Origin: Candidatus Omnitrophota bacterium
GTDB lineage: Bacteria > Omnitrophota > Gorgyraeia > Gygaellales > Profunditerraquicolaceae
Assembly: GCA_028706895.1 (NCBI GenBank)
Contig: JAQTVG010000004.1
Coordinates: 1-21,124 of the forward strand
Direction of reading: 5' to 3'
Length of the DNA: 21,124 nucleotides
Position numbers and translations under genes: made by a program. Numbering within the stretch: position 1 is the first letter of the stretch; every line of letters begins with the position of its first letter. The notes below the pieces were generated by a model. That model searched no databases. It was given only the letters and a program-made list of their open reading frames with translations, and was not told where the DNA came from. Below, piece by piece: positions 7,204 to 14,352 of the stretch.

Positions 7204-7836
7204 TCAATTCTTCTTAAATTTTACAGCGTCTATCTTGATGCCGGATAAATGCGAAACGTCGTTCAGGAGATTAATTTTTATTTTTTTGTCCTTTAGTTCT
7301 AAAATAGTAAGGCTGGCTGACTGCGGTATATGTTTCCAAAAATCATTTGATTTTAATATATGGTTAATGAATGTGCTGATGACTCCACCGTGGCAGACCA
7401 CTGCTACAGTCTGGCCAGGATGCTTTAAAATGATTTTCTTAAGCGCCTTTGTTACGCGTTTCCTGAGAATATCAAGGCTTTCTCCGGAAGGGATGACAGT
7501 TTCAAAAGGGTTATCTATCCATTTCTTATAGGTATCGGGAAATTTTTTCATAATCTGTTTGTAAGTCAACCCCTCAAAAATCCCAAAATGCATTTCCCGC
7601 AAATCCGGCACCTCTTCTATATCGTAACCTTTAAAAATTATTCCTGCCGTTTCTATGGCGCGTTTCCTGTCGCTGGAATAAACTTTATGCACAGTTTCGT
7701 CCTTTAATCTTCTATGGAGCCTCCTTGCCTGGGCCCTGCCTCTCTTATTTAACGCGATATCAACAAAACCGCAGTATCTCTGCAAAACATTCCAGTCAGT
7801 TGAGCCATGCCTGATTAACAATAATTTAGTAGCCAT
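7204..7836 (-). CDS. cobC: Histidine phosphatase family protein, probable alpha-ribazole phosphatase
   Basis: A 210-residue phosphoglycerate mutase-like phosphatase that would remove the 5'-phosphate from alpha-ribazole phosphate or from cobalamin phosphate. Seen: the phosphohistidine motif LIRHGSTDWN with H10, R57 in YSSDRKRAIETA, the acidic EMHFGIFEG region (E81, E88), and the second catalytic histidine H149 in VVCHGG. Start and stop are tight: its ATG directly follows the btuD TAA. Sequence alone does not separate CobC from other histidine phosphatases of this size. The B12 operon position, next to cobU/cobT/cobS, supports the assignment. Confidence 0.85.
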   Translation of the reverse strand: MATKLLLIRHGSTDWNVLQRYCGFVDIALNKRGRAQARRLHRRLKDETVHKVYSSDRKRAIETAGIIFKGYDIEEVPDLREMHFGIFEGLTYKQIMKKFPDTYKKWIDNPFETVIPSGESLDILRKRVTKALKKIILKHPGQTVAVVCHGGVISTFINHILKSNDFWKHIPQSASLTILELKDKKIKINLLNDVSHLSGIKIDAVKFKKN

Positions 7837-8625
7837 TTATTTTTCCTTTGAAACCAGGACAACATAAGGTTTAGAACTAATCGGGTTATCGTTTACCACA
7901 ACTACGGTTTTATAGACTGCTTCTATATTCTGATAAGTCAATACCTCGCGGGGCAGGCCTTCTTTAAAAATCCTGCCTTCATTGAACAATACTATGCGGT
8001 TACAATATTCACTGGCTAAGTTTAAATCGTGCAAAACCATAACTATGGTAAGATTATTTTTACGATTTAACCTTTTTAATAAGTCCAATATCTGTATCTG
8101 GTGTCCGATATCTAAATGCGAAGTGGGTTCATCTAAAAATAACAAAATCGGCTCCTGCGCCAGGGCCTTGGCAATAATAACGCGCTGCCTCTCCCCGGAG
8201 CTCATCTCATCTATGCTCTTCTCTTTAAGATACAGGGAATCGGTCATTATCAGGGCATTTTCAGCTATTGCGATATCTTTTTTGCTCTCTGCTTGTAATC
8301 TTTTAAGGTGCGGGATCCTGCCCATAAGCACAACCTCCAGGACCGAAAAAGGAAAATTAATTGCCGTGTCCTGAGCCACAAAAGCTACCCTTTGGCAGAA
8401 TTCTTTTAAATTTGTCCCGGAGATATCCTTACCCTCAAGCATAATATTGCCTTTTAACGGGAGTAATACCCTGCTCATTGACCTTAGCAGCGTAGTTTTA
8501 CCGGAACCATTGGGCCCGATGATACCTATGAAATCACCCTTCTTTATTTCTAAAGAAATGTCCTTAATTATTGCTTGCCTGCGGTATCCTGCGCTTATAT
8601 GGTTTATTTTAAATATGGTATCCAT
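7837..8625 (-). CDS. btuD: Corrinoid ABC transporter ATP-binding protein BtuD
   Basis: A 262-residue ABC ATPase that drives the BtuC permease. Seen: Walker A GPNGSGKTT at 37-45, a Q-loop in AFVAQD near 85, a signature motif in the variant form MSSGERQRV (141-149, against the usual LSGGQ), Walker B ILLFLDEP at 160-167, and the H-loop H199 in VLHDLN. The ATG at 8625 lies two bases after the btuC stop. The frame stays open to 8874 but that part only shadows btuC, so it is excluded. Members of this subfamily serve B12, haem or iron-siderophore importers; the riboswitch-controlled operon points to corrinoid. Confidence 0.93.
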   Translation of the reverse strand: MDTIFKINHISAGYRRQAIIKDISLEIKKGDFIGIIGPNGSGKTTLLRSMSRVLLPLKGNIMLEGKDISGTNLKEFCQRVAFVAQDTAINFPFSVLEVVLMGRIPHLKRLQAESKKDIAIAENALIMTDSLYLKEKSIDEMSSGERQRVIIAKALAQEPILLFLDEPTSHLDIGHQIQILDLLKRLNRKNNLTIVMVLHDLNLASEYCNRIVLFNEGRIFKEGLPREVLTYQNIEAVYKTVVVVNDNPISSKPYVVLVSKEK

Positions 8626-8627
8626 GC

Positions 8628-9590
8628 CTATTTGGCCCTTTGTTTCCTTTTTAACAAAATAATAAATACCGGCGCTCCCAAAATGGCGGTTATGACCCCT
8701 ATAGGTATCTCTAAGGGCGGAAATATGGTGCGCGAAATAGTGTCGCAGGCAACCATAAATATTGCCGCTGCGATTACGCTCGTCGGAATTAAAATTTTGT
8801 GATTTGGGCCGACTATCATCCGCATCATATGAGGTATCATAAGGCCCACAAATCCTATTATCCCGCAAATACACACAAGGCTTGCGGTAATTAAAGAAGT
8901 AATTAAAAGCAGGATTTTCTTCGTAGATTCAACGTCTATGCCCAAATGGACCGCTTCTTCCTCTCCGGTGCTTATGGCATTTAAATCCTGCGCAAAAATA
9001 TAAACCGCAAGCACTCCAAAGACGACTATCAAAGTAACTGCAAAAAGCAGTTTAAAGTCATAAACCTGGAAACTCCCCCAGAGCCACCAGGTCAGGCCGT
9101 GTAATGCCTCATCGCCTGATATGGAAACCAGGAATACAATAATTGCTGATAACGCGACAGAAACAATTACTCCTGCCAGTATTAACGATTGTTCAGGTAT
9201 CTTATTGTTTTGCCTGGCTAAGGCATAAACCAGGATAATGCTAAGCATAGCTCCGATAAATGCCGCGGCAGGAAGGTAAATTCTTGATACGCCGATAACT
9301 AAGGCAATCACAGCTCCTAATCCTGCGCCGCTTGAAGTACCCAAAAGGTAAGGCTCGGCAAGGGAATTCCGCAGGATTGACTGTAAGACTATCCCTGAAA
9401 CAGCTAAGCCGCCTCCTGCTATTATCGCGGTTAATATGCGAAAAATCCGTAAATATAAGATGGGCTGGTTTTCTTTTAGAAATAACTTATCAAAAGAAAT
9501 ATTAACTGACCCCTTAAATATGCCTAATAAAACAGCCATAGCCAGGATTATAAACAAGATGAATATTTTTCTTTTTAAATGCCTGTTCAT
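8628..9590 (-). CDS. btuC: Corrinoid ABC transporter permease BtuC (FecCD family)
   Basis: A 320-residue polytopic inner-membrane permease of the FecCD/BtuC type, which normally has ten transmembrane helices per monomer and works as a dimer with two ATPases. Seen: alternating hydrophobic segments throughout, with family landmarks RILTAIIAGGGLAVSGIVLQ near 47-66, RNSLAEPYLLGTSSGAG near 73-89, LTWWLWGSF near 165-173, and GIIGFVGLMIPHMMRMIVGP near 241-260. The last contains the loop that contacts the ATPase. It starts one base after the btuF stop codon, and the ATPase follows after two bases. Substrate follows from context, as sequence does not separate B12 from siderophore permeases. Confidence 0.93.
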   Translation of the reverse strand: MNRHLKRKIFILFIILAMAVLLGIFKGSVNISFDKLFLKENQPILYLRIFRILTAIIAGGGLAVSGIVLQSILRNSLAEPYLLGTSSGAGLGAVIALVIGVSRIYLPAAAFIGAMLSIILVYALARQNNKIPEQSLILAGVIVSVALSAIIVFLVSISGDEALHGLTWWLWGSFQVYDFKLLFAVTLIVVFGVLAVYIFAQDLNAISTGEEEAVHLGIDVESTKKILLLITSLITASLVCICGIIGFVGLMIPHMMRMIVGPNHKILIPTSVIAAAIFMVACDTISRTIFPPLEIPIGVITAILGAPVFIILLKRKQRAK

Positions 9591-9591
9591 T

Positions 9592-10446
9592 TTAAAGATA
9601 CAGCCTTTTATAAATTTCCCTGGCCCCCTGGACTACGCGCGGCCCGGGCCTTAATAATAAAGCAGGGTCAATATCATTATATAAGCGGTTATTTTTGACT
9701 GCGTTAATCCGGCTCCACCCGAAACGCCCGCCCACCAATTCTTTCGGCTTCTTCTGGTCCATATAAGCCAGGATTATACAGTCGGGGTTACGGTTGATTA
9801 CTTCTTCCGCGCTAAAAATACTGTATGCCCTTCTGGTATCGGAAGCAATATTTATACCCCCTGCCAGGGTAATCACCTCATCAACATAAGAACCCTTGCC
9901 TGCCGTGGTCAACGGGTCATACCAGATTTCAATAAAAACTTTTTGTCTTTTGTTTTCAGGTATTAATTTGACCTTTGATTTTACTTCTTCAATGCCGCTC
10001 TCCATTTGATTAACCAGAATTTGCGCTTCTTTAACTTTACCGGTAATCTGGCCTATCTCTTTAATAGTAGTAAAAAGCTCCTTTATATCGGTCGGGTCAG
10101 CGACATAAATATTCAGCTTTAGCCGCTTTAACTCCCTTACTATCCCTGCCTGCTCAAGGCCGGTGCAGAAAATATAATCGGGCTTTAAAGAAAGGACTTT
10201 TTCAATATTAACCTGGCTAAAGCTTCCGATTTTTTCCTTATTTTTAGCTTCCGGAGGCCAATCGCAAAAAGTACTCACGCCTACGATTTCTTCATCCAGG
10301 CCTAAAGCGAAAAGAATCTCGGTAGTCGAAGGAGCCAAGGAAACATATCTTGGTTTAATAGGGGCTGTCCCCGCCGTAGCTATTTCAGTGAGCCCTAAGG
10401 GGACTGTCCCTAAAATTAAAGAAGCAATAATCAATATTATCTTCAT
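9592..10446 (-). CDS. btuF: Periplasmic corrinoid-binding protein BtuF
   Basis: A 284-residue class III periplasmic substrate-binding protein that would deliver corrinoid to BtuCD. Seen: a signal peptide with a hydrophobic core at 3-20 and likely cleavage after ATA near residue 25. There is no lipobox cysteine, so it is probably soluble in the periplasm. The mature start YVSLAPSTTEILFALGL and the STFCDWPPEA motif near 58-67 are typical of BtuF-type proteins. It is the first gene after the riboswitch and terminator. The ATG lies only six bases beyond the terminator T-tract, with no separate Shine-Dalgarno. The nearest G-rich stretch is the GGGG of the terminator's 3' arm. Confidence 0.93.
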   Translation of the reverse strand: MKIILIIASLILGTVPLGLTEIATAGTAPIKPRYVSLAPSTTEILFALGLDEEIVGVSTFCDWPPEAKNKEKIGSFSQVNIEKVLSLKPDYIFCTGLEQAGIVRELKRLKLNIYVADPTDIKELFTTIKEIGQITGKVKEAQILVNQMESGIEEVKSKVKLIPENKRQKVFIEIWYDPLTTAGKGSYVDEVITLAGGINIASDTRRAYSIFSAEEVINRNPDCIILAYMDQKKPKELVGGRFGWSRINAVKNNRLYNDIDPALLLRPGPRVVQGAREIYKRLYL

Positions 10447-10452
10447 ATAAGC

Positions 10453-10494
10453 AAAAAACCCCGAACGTAGCGCTACTTGCTACTCTTCGGGGTT
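10453..10494 (-). terminator. Intrinsic terminator controlled by the cobalamin riboswitch
   Basis: On the minus strand AACCCCGAA (10486-10494) pairs perfectly with TTCGGGGTT (10457-10465). A second inner stem GTAGC/GCTAC (10479-10483 with 10467-10471) extends the hairpin, and a six-T run (10453-10458) follows. This is a textbook rho-independent terminator between riboswitch and btuF. The GGGT just 5' of it (in GGGTGCAACCC, 10491-10501) could pair with the same C-rich arm and act as a small competing helix; that part is inference. Confidence 0.9.
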
Positions 10495-10509
10495 GCACCC
10501 TTTCTTTAT

Positions 10510-10692
10510 ACTATGGCCCTTATCCGCGAGGTGAAGCTTTTATACAGGCAGGTCTTCTGGCTCGGGCCTTACATTTTACTTAACCTGCTCCTTCCCGGCA
10601 ATTTCTTGCCAGTGGACTTACGCAGGTTTAGATTGCCCTTACAGCGGCGGGACCGCGGCTGACTCTCACAGCCTTCCCTTAACCTATATGTT
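10510..10692 (-). promoter_or_regulatory. Cobalamin riboswitch controlling the btuFCD-cob operon
   Basis: The minus strand carries the full cobalamin riboswitch pattern. GGGAAGG leads into GGTCCCGCCGCTGTAAGGG, then a peripheral arm with AAGTCCACTGG and GGGAAGG. The B12 box GCCAGAAGACCTGCCTG closes the core (10545-10561). A seven-pair P1 (one G-U) can form between ATATAGG (10683-10689) and CCTGTAT (10542-10548). The element lies between a promoter and an intrinsic terminator, so binding of a cobalamin (this large architecture is usually adenosylcobalamin-type) should stop transcription of the uptake and assembly genes. The P13-like segment TTCACCTCGCGG follows the core. Confidence 0.95.
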
Positions 10693-10709
10693 CCTGATTG
10701 TCAATATTT

Positions 10710-10738
10710 ACAATACCTTAAGCCGGGATATATGTCAA
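10710..10738 (-). promoter_or_regulatory. Sigma70-type promoter of the B12 operon
   Basis: A perfect -35 TTGACA (10733-10738) and a -10 TATTGT (10710-10715) are separated by exactly 17 bp. Transcription would start near 10703, just ahead of the riboswitch. An imperfect dyad ATTGT-N8-ACAAT overlaps the -10 region. The promoter begins 11 bp after the end of the second prepilin gene, and no terminator is visible between them, so some read-through is possible. Confidence 0.8.
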
Positions 10739-10748
10739 GCAAATCTTT

Positions 10749-11246
10749 TTAATGGATGCAATCATAACCATTAGAAGTATGCCAGGAAACCGTACCGTCC
10801 GTACACTGTTGTGTTACTCCCGTGATAGGATCAACCAACCACCGGAACGCATAACGCGGAGAAGACCCTTGAGGTTCTTTTCCACCAGAAGTACATCTAT
10901 ATGCGGCTATACCAACACCGTATGTCGTACAAGAAGGCGCGCTACAGTTAATTGCATAATAGAAATAGTGGGTATTCCTGCAGGCGTTAGGAATATTACT
11001 ACTGCCTGAACCTATATTAAGGTCAGAAGCACCTATTGTAGACGCATCGCCATTTTTTAAATAATATTCCTGCGTAGGTTTGATAAAAGAACCAAGGATA
11101 CTCCTGGCTTCGGCGCTACGCGTATTTTCTATCTGCTTTGTATATTGGGCAAGACCTAAAACCGCAAGGATACCAATGATAATAATTACTATAATCAGTT
11201 CTAAAAGCGTAAAAGCCTTATTGGAATCAATATGGACAAGCACCAT
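10749..11246 (-). CDS. Type IV prepilin-like protein with Ala at -1 of the cleavage site
   Basis: A 165-residue prepilin or pseudopilin. Seen: a short leader ending NKA, then FTLLELIIVIIIIGILAVLGL with the conserved Glu at +5 and a hydrophobic helix. An amphipathic helix (AQYTKQIENTRSAEARS) and a small C-terminal domain follow. The residue before the cleavage site is Ala rather than the usual Gly. The domain has six cysteines and shares the IPxxC, YFYYxI and RCxSGGKxP signatures with the pilin just upstream, so the two are diverged duplicates. The start at 11246 is chosen for its strong GGAGG eight bases upstream; it overlaps the upstream gene by 20 bp. A GTG at 11273 is the alternative. Exact role (major pilin, minor pilin or pseudopilin) is unknown. 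Confidence 0.85.
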   Translation of the reverse strand: MVLVHIDSNKAFTLLELIIVIIIIGILAVLGLAQYTKQIENTRSAEARSILGSFIKPTQEYYLKNGDASTIGASDLNIGSGSSNIPNACRNTHYFYYAINCSAPSCTTYGVGIAAYRCTSGGKEPQGSSPRYAFRWLVDPITGVTQQCTDGTVSWHTSNGYDCIH

Positions 11247-11706
11247 CCCACGCGCCTCCGATAATACGTACACAACCCCAGGAAACCGATCCTGTACCAG
11301 GATAATAGTCTGCCTGTATCAAATATCCGCTGTCAGCAACGGCGTTAGGCGGCTTACCTCCAGACTCGCATCTTCTGCCCCGCATCCCCACATAGCCTGA
11401 CGCAGCATAGTAATCAACTATATAGTAATAAAAGTAGCTGCTCGTAACACAAGAACTGGGGATGCTTCCTTGGCTTGACCCCATGCCGACATCCGCGTTG
11501 GTCATGCCGGTCAATGTCCCGTTTTTTAAATAATACTCATTAGCCAGCTTACGCATAACTGCTAAATTCGTCCTCGCCTCTCCGGCACGGCCCCTTTCAA
11601 TTATAGCGGTGTATTGATTAAGGCCGACGGTGGCAAGTATTCCCACAATAATGATTACTATGATTAATTCAATGAGGGTAAAACCGTTTTTAATACTCAA
11701 TTCCAC
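11227..11706 (-). CDS. Type IV prepilin-like protein
   Basis: A 159-residue prepilin with a GTG start. Seen: an eight-residue leader ending KNG, then FTLIELIIVIIIVGILATVGL with Glu at +5, the standard class III signal for the PilD peptidase. An amphipathic region QYTAIIERGRAGEART and a small globular domain with four cysteines follow (SSCV, RRCES, WGCVR, GACPY). The start overlaps the cobO end by 17 bp, and the end overlaps the next pilin, so all three are co-translated. Similar short prepilins occur in large numbers in some uncultured diderm lineages. Pilus function is family knowledge; the specific role is unknown. Confidence 0.85.
   Translation of the reverse strand: MELSIKNGFTLIELIIVIIIVGILATVGLNQYTAIIERGRAGEARTNLAVMRKLANEYYLKNGTLTGMTNADVGMGSSQGSIPSSCVTSSYFYYYIVDYYAASGYVGMRGRRCESGGKPPNAVADSGYLIQADYYPGTGSVSWGCVRIIGGAWDGACPY
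11255..11259 (-). promoter_or_regulatory. Shine-Dalgarno deciding the second prepilin start
   Basis: A perfect GGAGG eight bases before the ATG at 11246, lying inside the coding end of the upstream prepilin. It favours 11246 over the upstream GTG at 11273. Confidence 0.7.
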
Positions 11707-12193
11707 GCCTGCCCTTTACGCCTTTATTATAATAATGTTTTATGTCTTTTATCTGGCTTACCAAGTCAGCTAATTCTATGATTTTTGGGTGGGCACCGCG
11801 CCCGGTGAGGACGAGTTCGGTTTTTTTTGAAGTATTTTTAATAAGAAAAATTACATCGTCTAATTTTACCAGGCCAAGCTTTAAAGCCACATTAATTTCA
11901 TCTAATATTACAATATCATAAAGCCTCCCGCAGACTGCCTTCTTTGCCGCCTTTATGCCGCGTTCGGCTGAATCCATATCTTTTTTAGCAGGTGCTTTAC
12001 GCACAAAGCATCCCGCGCCGAATTGCTCCACTTTTATATTTTTTATTTTTTTAAAAGCCATCAATTCAGAGCAATATTTACCTTTTAAAAATTGGCAAAT
12101 ATATACCCTTAAGCCGGCGCCTGTTGCCCTTAACGCCAGGCCGAATGCTGCGGTAGTCTTACCTTTGCCATCACCTGTATATACCTGTATCAA
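11690..12193 (-). CDS. cobO: Corrinoid adenosyltransferase, CobO/BtuR (CobA) type
   Basis: A 167-residue ATP:co(I)rrinoid adenosyltransferase that adds the 5'-deoxyadenosyl ligand to reduced corrinoids before CobQ, CobU and CobS act. Seen: the N-terminal P-loop TGDGKGKTT at 6-14 right after IQVY, YICQFLKG near 33-40, VILDEINVAL near 97-106, and LTGRGAHPKIIELADLVS near 128-145, all typical of this family. A TTG start at 12193 is preferred because GGGG lies seven bases upstream, the protein then begins exactly like other CobO proteins, and the TTGA overlap couples it to the pcm stop. A TTG at 12241 would force a 52-bp overlap. The gene lies outside the riboswitch-controlled operon. Confidence 0.93.
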   Translation of the reverse strand: MIQVYTGDGKGKTTAAFGLALRATGAGLRVYICQFLKGKYCSELMAFKKIKNIKVEQFGAGCFVRKAPAKKDMDSAERGIKAAKKAVCGRLYDIVILDEINVALKLGLVKLDDVIFLIKNTSKKTELVLTGRGAHPKIIELADLVSQIKDIKHYYNKGVKGRRGIEY

Positions 12194-12831
12194 TTTGGCA
12201 CCCCGTATTTTCCCACTAAGGGCACAAATACGCACCCGCAAATATCCGTGGTTTTTATTTTATCGCCTTTTTTCTCAATTAAAGTTAAAACCTGCCCAAA
12301 ACCACCGCCCAAAGGCAAAATAAGCTTTCCGTTATCGGTTAGTTGTTCAATCAACGGCTCAGGCACATTTGGGCTAGCCGCGGTAATAATAATCCTGTCA
12401 AAAGGCCCGGCCTCTTGCCAACCCAGGCTCCCATCCCCAACCTTTATTTTAATATTTTTGTAACCCAGCTCATTTAGGACGGTTTCTGCTTTATTTGCTA
12501 AAGCATCATACCGTTCTACGCTGTAAATTTCCCGCGCTAATTCCGCTAATATAGCTGTTTGATAACCTGAACCGGTACCGACCTCCAGAACCCTCTCTTT
12601 TCCGGCCAAGCCAAGGTATTGCGTCATTAATGCTACGATGTATGGTTGAGATATGGTCTGGCCTTCTCCTATAGGTAAAGGAAAATCAGCGTAAGCGCTC
12701 TTCTTTAAATTTTCGGGTATAAATTTATGCCGTTCAATCCTGGATAGGGCATCCAATACTTTTTGATTATTTATGCCGCGGGGTATGAGTTGCTCCTCAA
12801 CCATCCGCTTCCTCAGGATTTCGTAGTCCAT
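12190..12831 (-). CDS. pcm: Protein-L-isoaspartate O-methyltransferase
   Basis: A 213-residue SAM-dependent enzyme that methylates L-isoaspartyl residues in aged proteins so they can revert to aspartate. Seen: the substrate-side motif GEGQTISQPYIVA at 55-67, SAM motif I VLEVGTGSGYQTAIL at 81-95, and GPFDRIIITAASPNVPEPL near 142-160, followed by GKLILPLGG near 168-176. All are family landmarks, and length matches E. coli Pcm (208). It overlaps the glycosyltransferase gene upstream by 19 bp. There is no obvious functional link to its lipid or corrinoid neighbours. Confidence 0.95.
   Translation of the reverse strand: MDYEILRKRMVEEQLIPRGINNQKVLDALSRIERHKFIPENLKKSAYADFPLPIGEGQTISQPYIVALMTQYLGLAGKERVLEVGTGSGYQTAILAELAREIYSVERYDALANKAETVLNELGYKNIKIKVGDGSLGWQEAGPFDRIIITAASPNVPEPLIEQLTDNGKLILPLGGGFGQVLTLIEKKGDKIKTTDICGCVFVPLVGKYGVPN
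12201..12204 (-). promoter_or_regulatory. Ribosome binding site supporting a TTG start for cobO
   Basis: GGGG lies seven bases ahead of the TTG at 12193 on the minus strand, within the last codons of pcm. It is a modest Shine-Dalgarno but the only one near a credible CobO start. Confidence 0.5.
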
Positions 12832-13484
12832 AATTGCCCGATTATAAACTTAATAAACCTTAAGGTATCAGTTAAAGGGTTAATCTGGCTTTTTTCACCG
12901 GCATATATTGTTTTTATGGGTATAGACTCAATCTTAAATCCCAGGCGGGAAGCTTTAATGAGTATTTCTGATTCTGTTTCGAACTTGGTGGTGCTCAGGT
13001 TAATTTTTTTCAATACTTCTTTTTTTATGAGCCTGAAGCCGCATTGCGTATCGGGAATACGCTGGCCTGACACGAAAGATATAAGCCATGACATAAACTT
13101 ATTCGTAAAGATGCGTAAATAAGGCATATTTTTTATTTTAGACATCCTGTTGCCGATAAAAATACTCCCGTCTGAATACTGCGCAGTCCTTATAAAATAA
13201 GGTATCTCTTCGGGCAAATGCTGGCCATCGCCATCCATGGTAATAACGGCATCAAAGCCCTTGCCTAACGCGTAATCAAAACCTTTAACCAAAGACGCGC
13301 CTTTGCCCTGGTTTTCTTTGTTGCGTAAGACAACGGCGCCGCTATCCCCGGCAAGTTCAGGCGTATTATCTTTAGAGCCGTCGTCAATAACTACGGCTTC
13401 TAAGCCTTGCTGCCGGATTTTTTTTATCAAACCGGCGATAGTCTTAGATTCATTGAACGTTGGTATAAGCACGCAGATTTTCAT
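12813..13484 (-). CDS. Family 2 glycosyltransferase, polyprenyl-phosphate sugar synthase-like
   Basis: A 223-residue GT-A glycosyltransferase of the DPM1/polyprenyl-phosphate mannosyl- or glucosyltransferase group. Seen: LIPTFNES at 6-13, VIDDGSKDNT at 32-41, the metal-binding DGDGQHLPEEIP at 84-95, and CGFRLIKKEVLKKI in the C-terminal half. There is no C-terminal membrane domain beyond a weak hydrophobic stretch (FIKFIIGQLW). Its start lies two bases after the acyltransferase stop. The donor sugar and lipid acceptor cannot be read from sequence. With neighbouring lipid enzymes, an envelope glycolipid role is likely. Confidence 0.88.
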   Translation of the reverse strand: MKICVLIPTFNESKTIAGLIKKIRQQGLEAVVIDDGSKDNTPELAGDSGAVVLRNKENQGKGASLVKGFDYALGKGFDAVITMDGDGQHLPEEIPYFIRTAQYSDGSIFIGNRMSKIKNMPYLRIFTNKFMSWLISFVSGQRIPDTQCGFRLIKKEVLKKINLSTTKFETESEILIKASRLGFKIESIPIKTIYAGEKSQINPLTDTLRFIKFIIGQLWTTKS

Positions 13485-13486
13485 TT

Positions 13487-14347
13487 TTAATTATCTTTCC
13501 AGAACTTTCTGAATACATACCATTGATCCGGATACTTCCTGATATATTCTTCAAAAATATTTTTGTACCCCGCAGTCAGGCTAATAGAATCCTTTTCTCT
13601 ATCGCCCGTAGGTACAAAATCTAACGGTTTTTCAAATCTCAAAGTAAAACTGTCGTCAGGATTGCGCATCATAAATCCGGTGATAATCGTAGCTCCGGTC
13701 TTTAATGACAGCGCTGCCGGCCCTTGGGGAAATACGGTAGGTTTGCCAAAAAAATTTAAAACCAGCCCCTTCTCGCTGAAATCCCTGTCCCCAACCAAAG
13801 CCAGGGCTTTATTAGCCCTTAAAATCTCAAGCGATTGCCTGACAGCCCGCCCTACGGGTATTACCCTTACTCCTTTAATCTCCCTCTGGGTCCTGAAGAA
13901 ATCATCTACCTTTTTATCTTTATGCGGCAAGGCAACTGCCCAGAATGGATACCCTGAAAGCGCGATTACCACTCCCCCCAGTTCCCAGTTCCCTAAATGA
14001 GCAGTAACTATTATAGCGCCTTTGCCCCTGGAAAGGACATCGTCAAGGTAGTGGATATTTTCTATCCGGATATTCTTTTTTATATACTCTGTGTCTATCT
14101 TTGAAAAACGGAAAAAATCAACCAGGTATTTAGCAAAATTCCTGGATATCCTTATTCTTATCTTGCGTATTTCCCTGTCTGTTTTATCAGGAAATATCGC
14201 TTTTAAATTTTCTTTTGTTGCCTTACGGTCTTTTACGGCGAAAAAATAATACAGGTCTGAAACAAATAGCGCTATGCCATAAGCTAATTTTAAAGGTAAG
14301 CATAAGGACAAAAACTGGCCTATTCTGTAGAGGATATAGTTAAGCAT
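13487..14347 (-). CDS. LpxL/HtrB-like lysophospholipid acyltransferase
   Basis: A 286-residue membrane-associated acyltransferase of the lipid A late-acylation family (LpxL/LpxM/HtrB). Seen: an N-terminal hydrophobic stretch at about 10-36, the catalytic HX4E motif H117-LGNW-E122 in VTAHLGNWELGG, and a second conserved block DRDFSEKGLVLNFFGKPTVFPQGPA near 192-216. This suggests an outer membrane containing acylated lipid A or a related lipid. The preceding gene is an MGDG synthase-like glycosyltransferase five bases upstream, so the pair may act on one glycolipid. Related enzymes acylate phosphatidyl-mannosides (PatA), so the acceptor is not certain. Confidence 0.9.
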   Translation of the reverse strand: MLNYILYRIGQFLSLCLPLKLAYGIALFVSDLYYFFAVKDRKATKENLKAIFPDKTDREIRKIRIRISRNFAKYLVDFFRFSKIDTEYIKKNIRIENIHYLDDVLSRGKGAIIVTAHLGNWELGGVVIALSGYPFWAVALPHKDKKVDDFFRTQREIKGVRVIPVGRAVRQSLEILRANKALALVGDRDFSEKGLVLNFFGKPTVFPQGPAALSLKTGATIITGFMMRNPDDSFTLRFEKPLDFVPTGDREKDSISLTAGYKNIFEEYIRKYPDQWYVFRKFWKDN

Positions 14348-14352
14348 GCCTT

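Noticed and set aside
7031..7531. 166-codon plus-strand open frame
   Set aside because: Antisense to cobU and the phosphatase gene, with no recognisable protein motif.
8626..8874. Long N-terminal extension of btuD
   Set aside because: It lies wholly inside btuC in another frame and has no similarity to ABC ATPases; the family start is at 8625.
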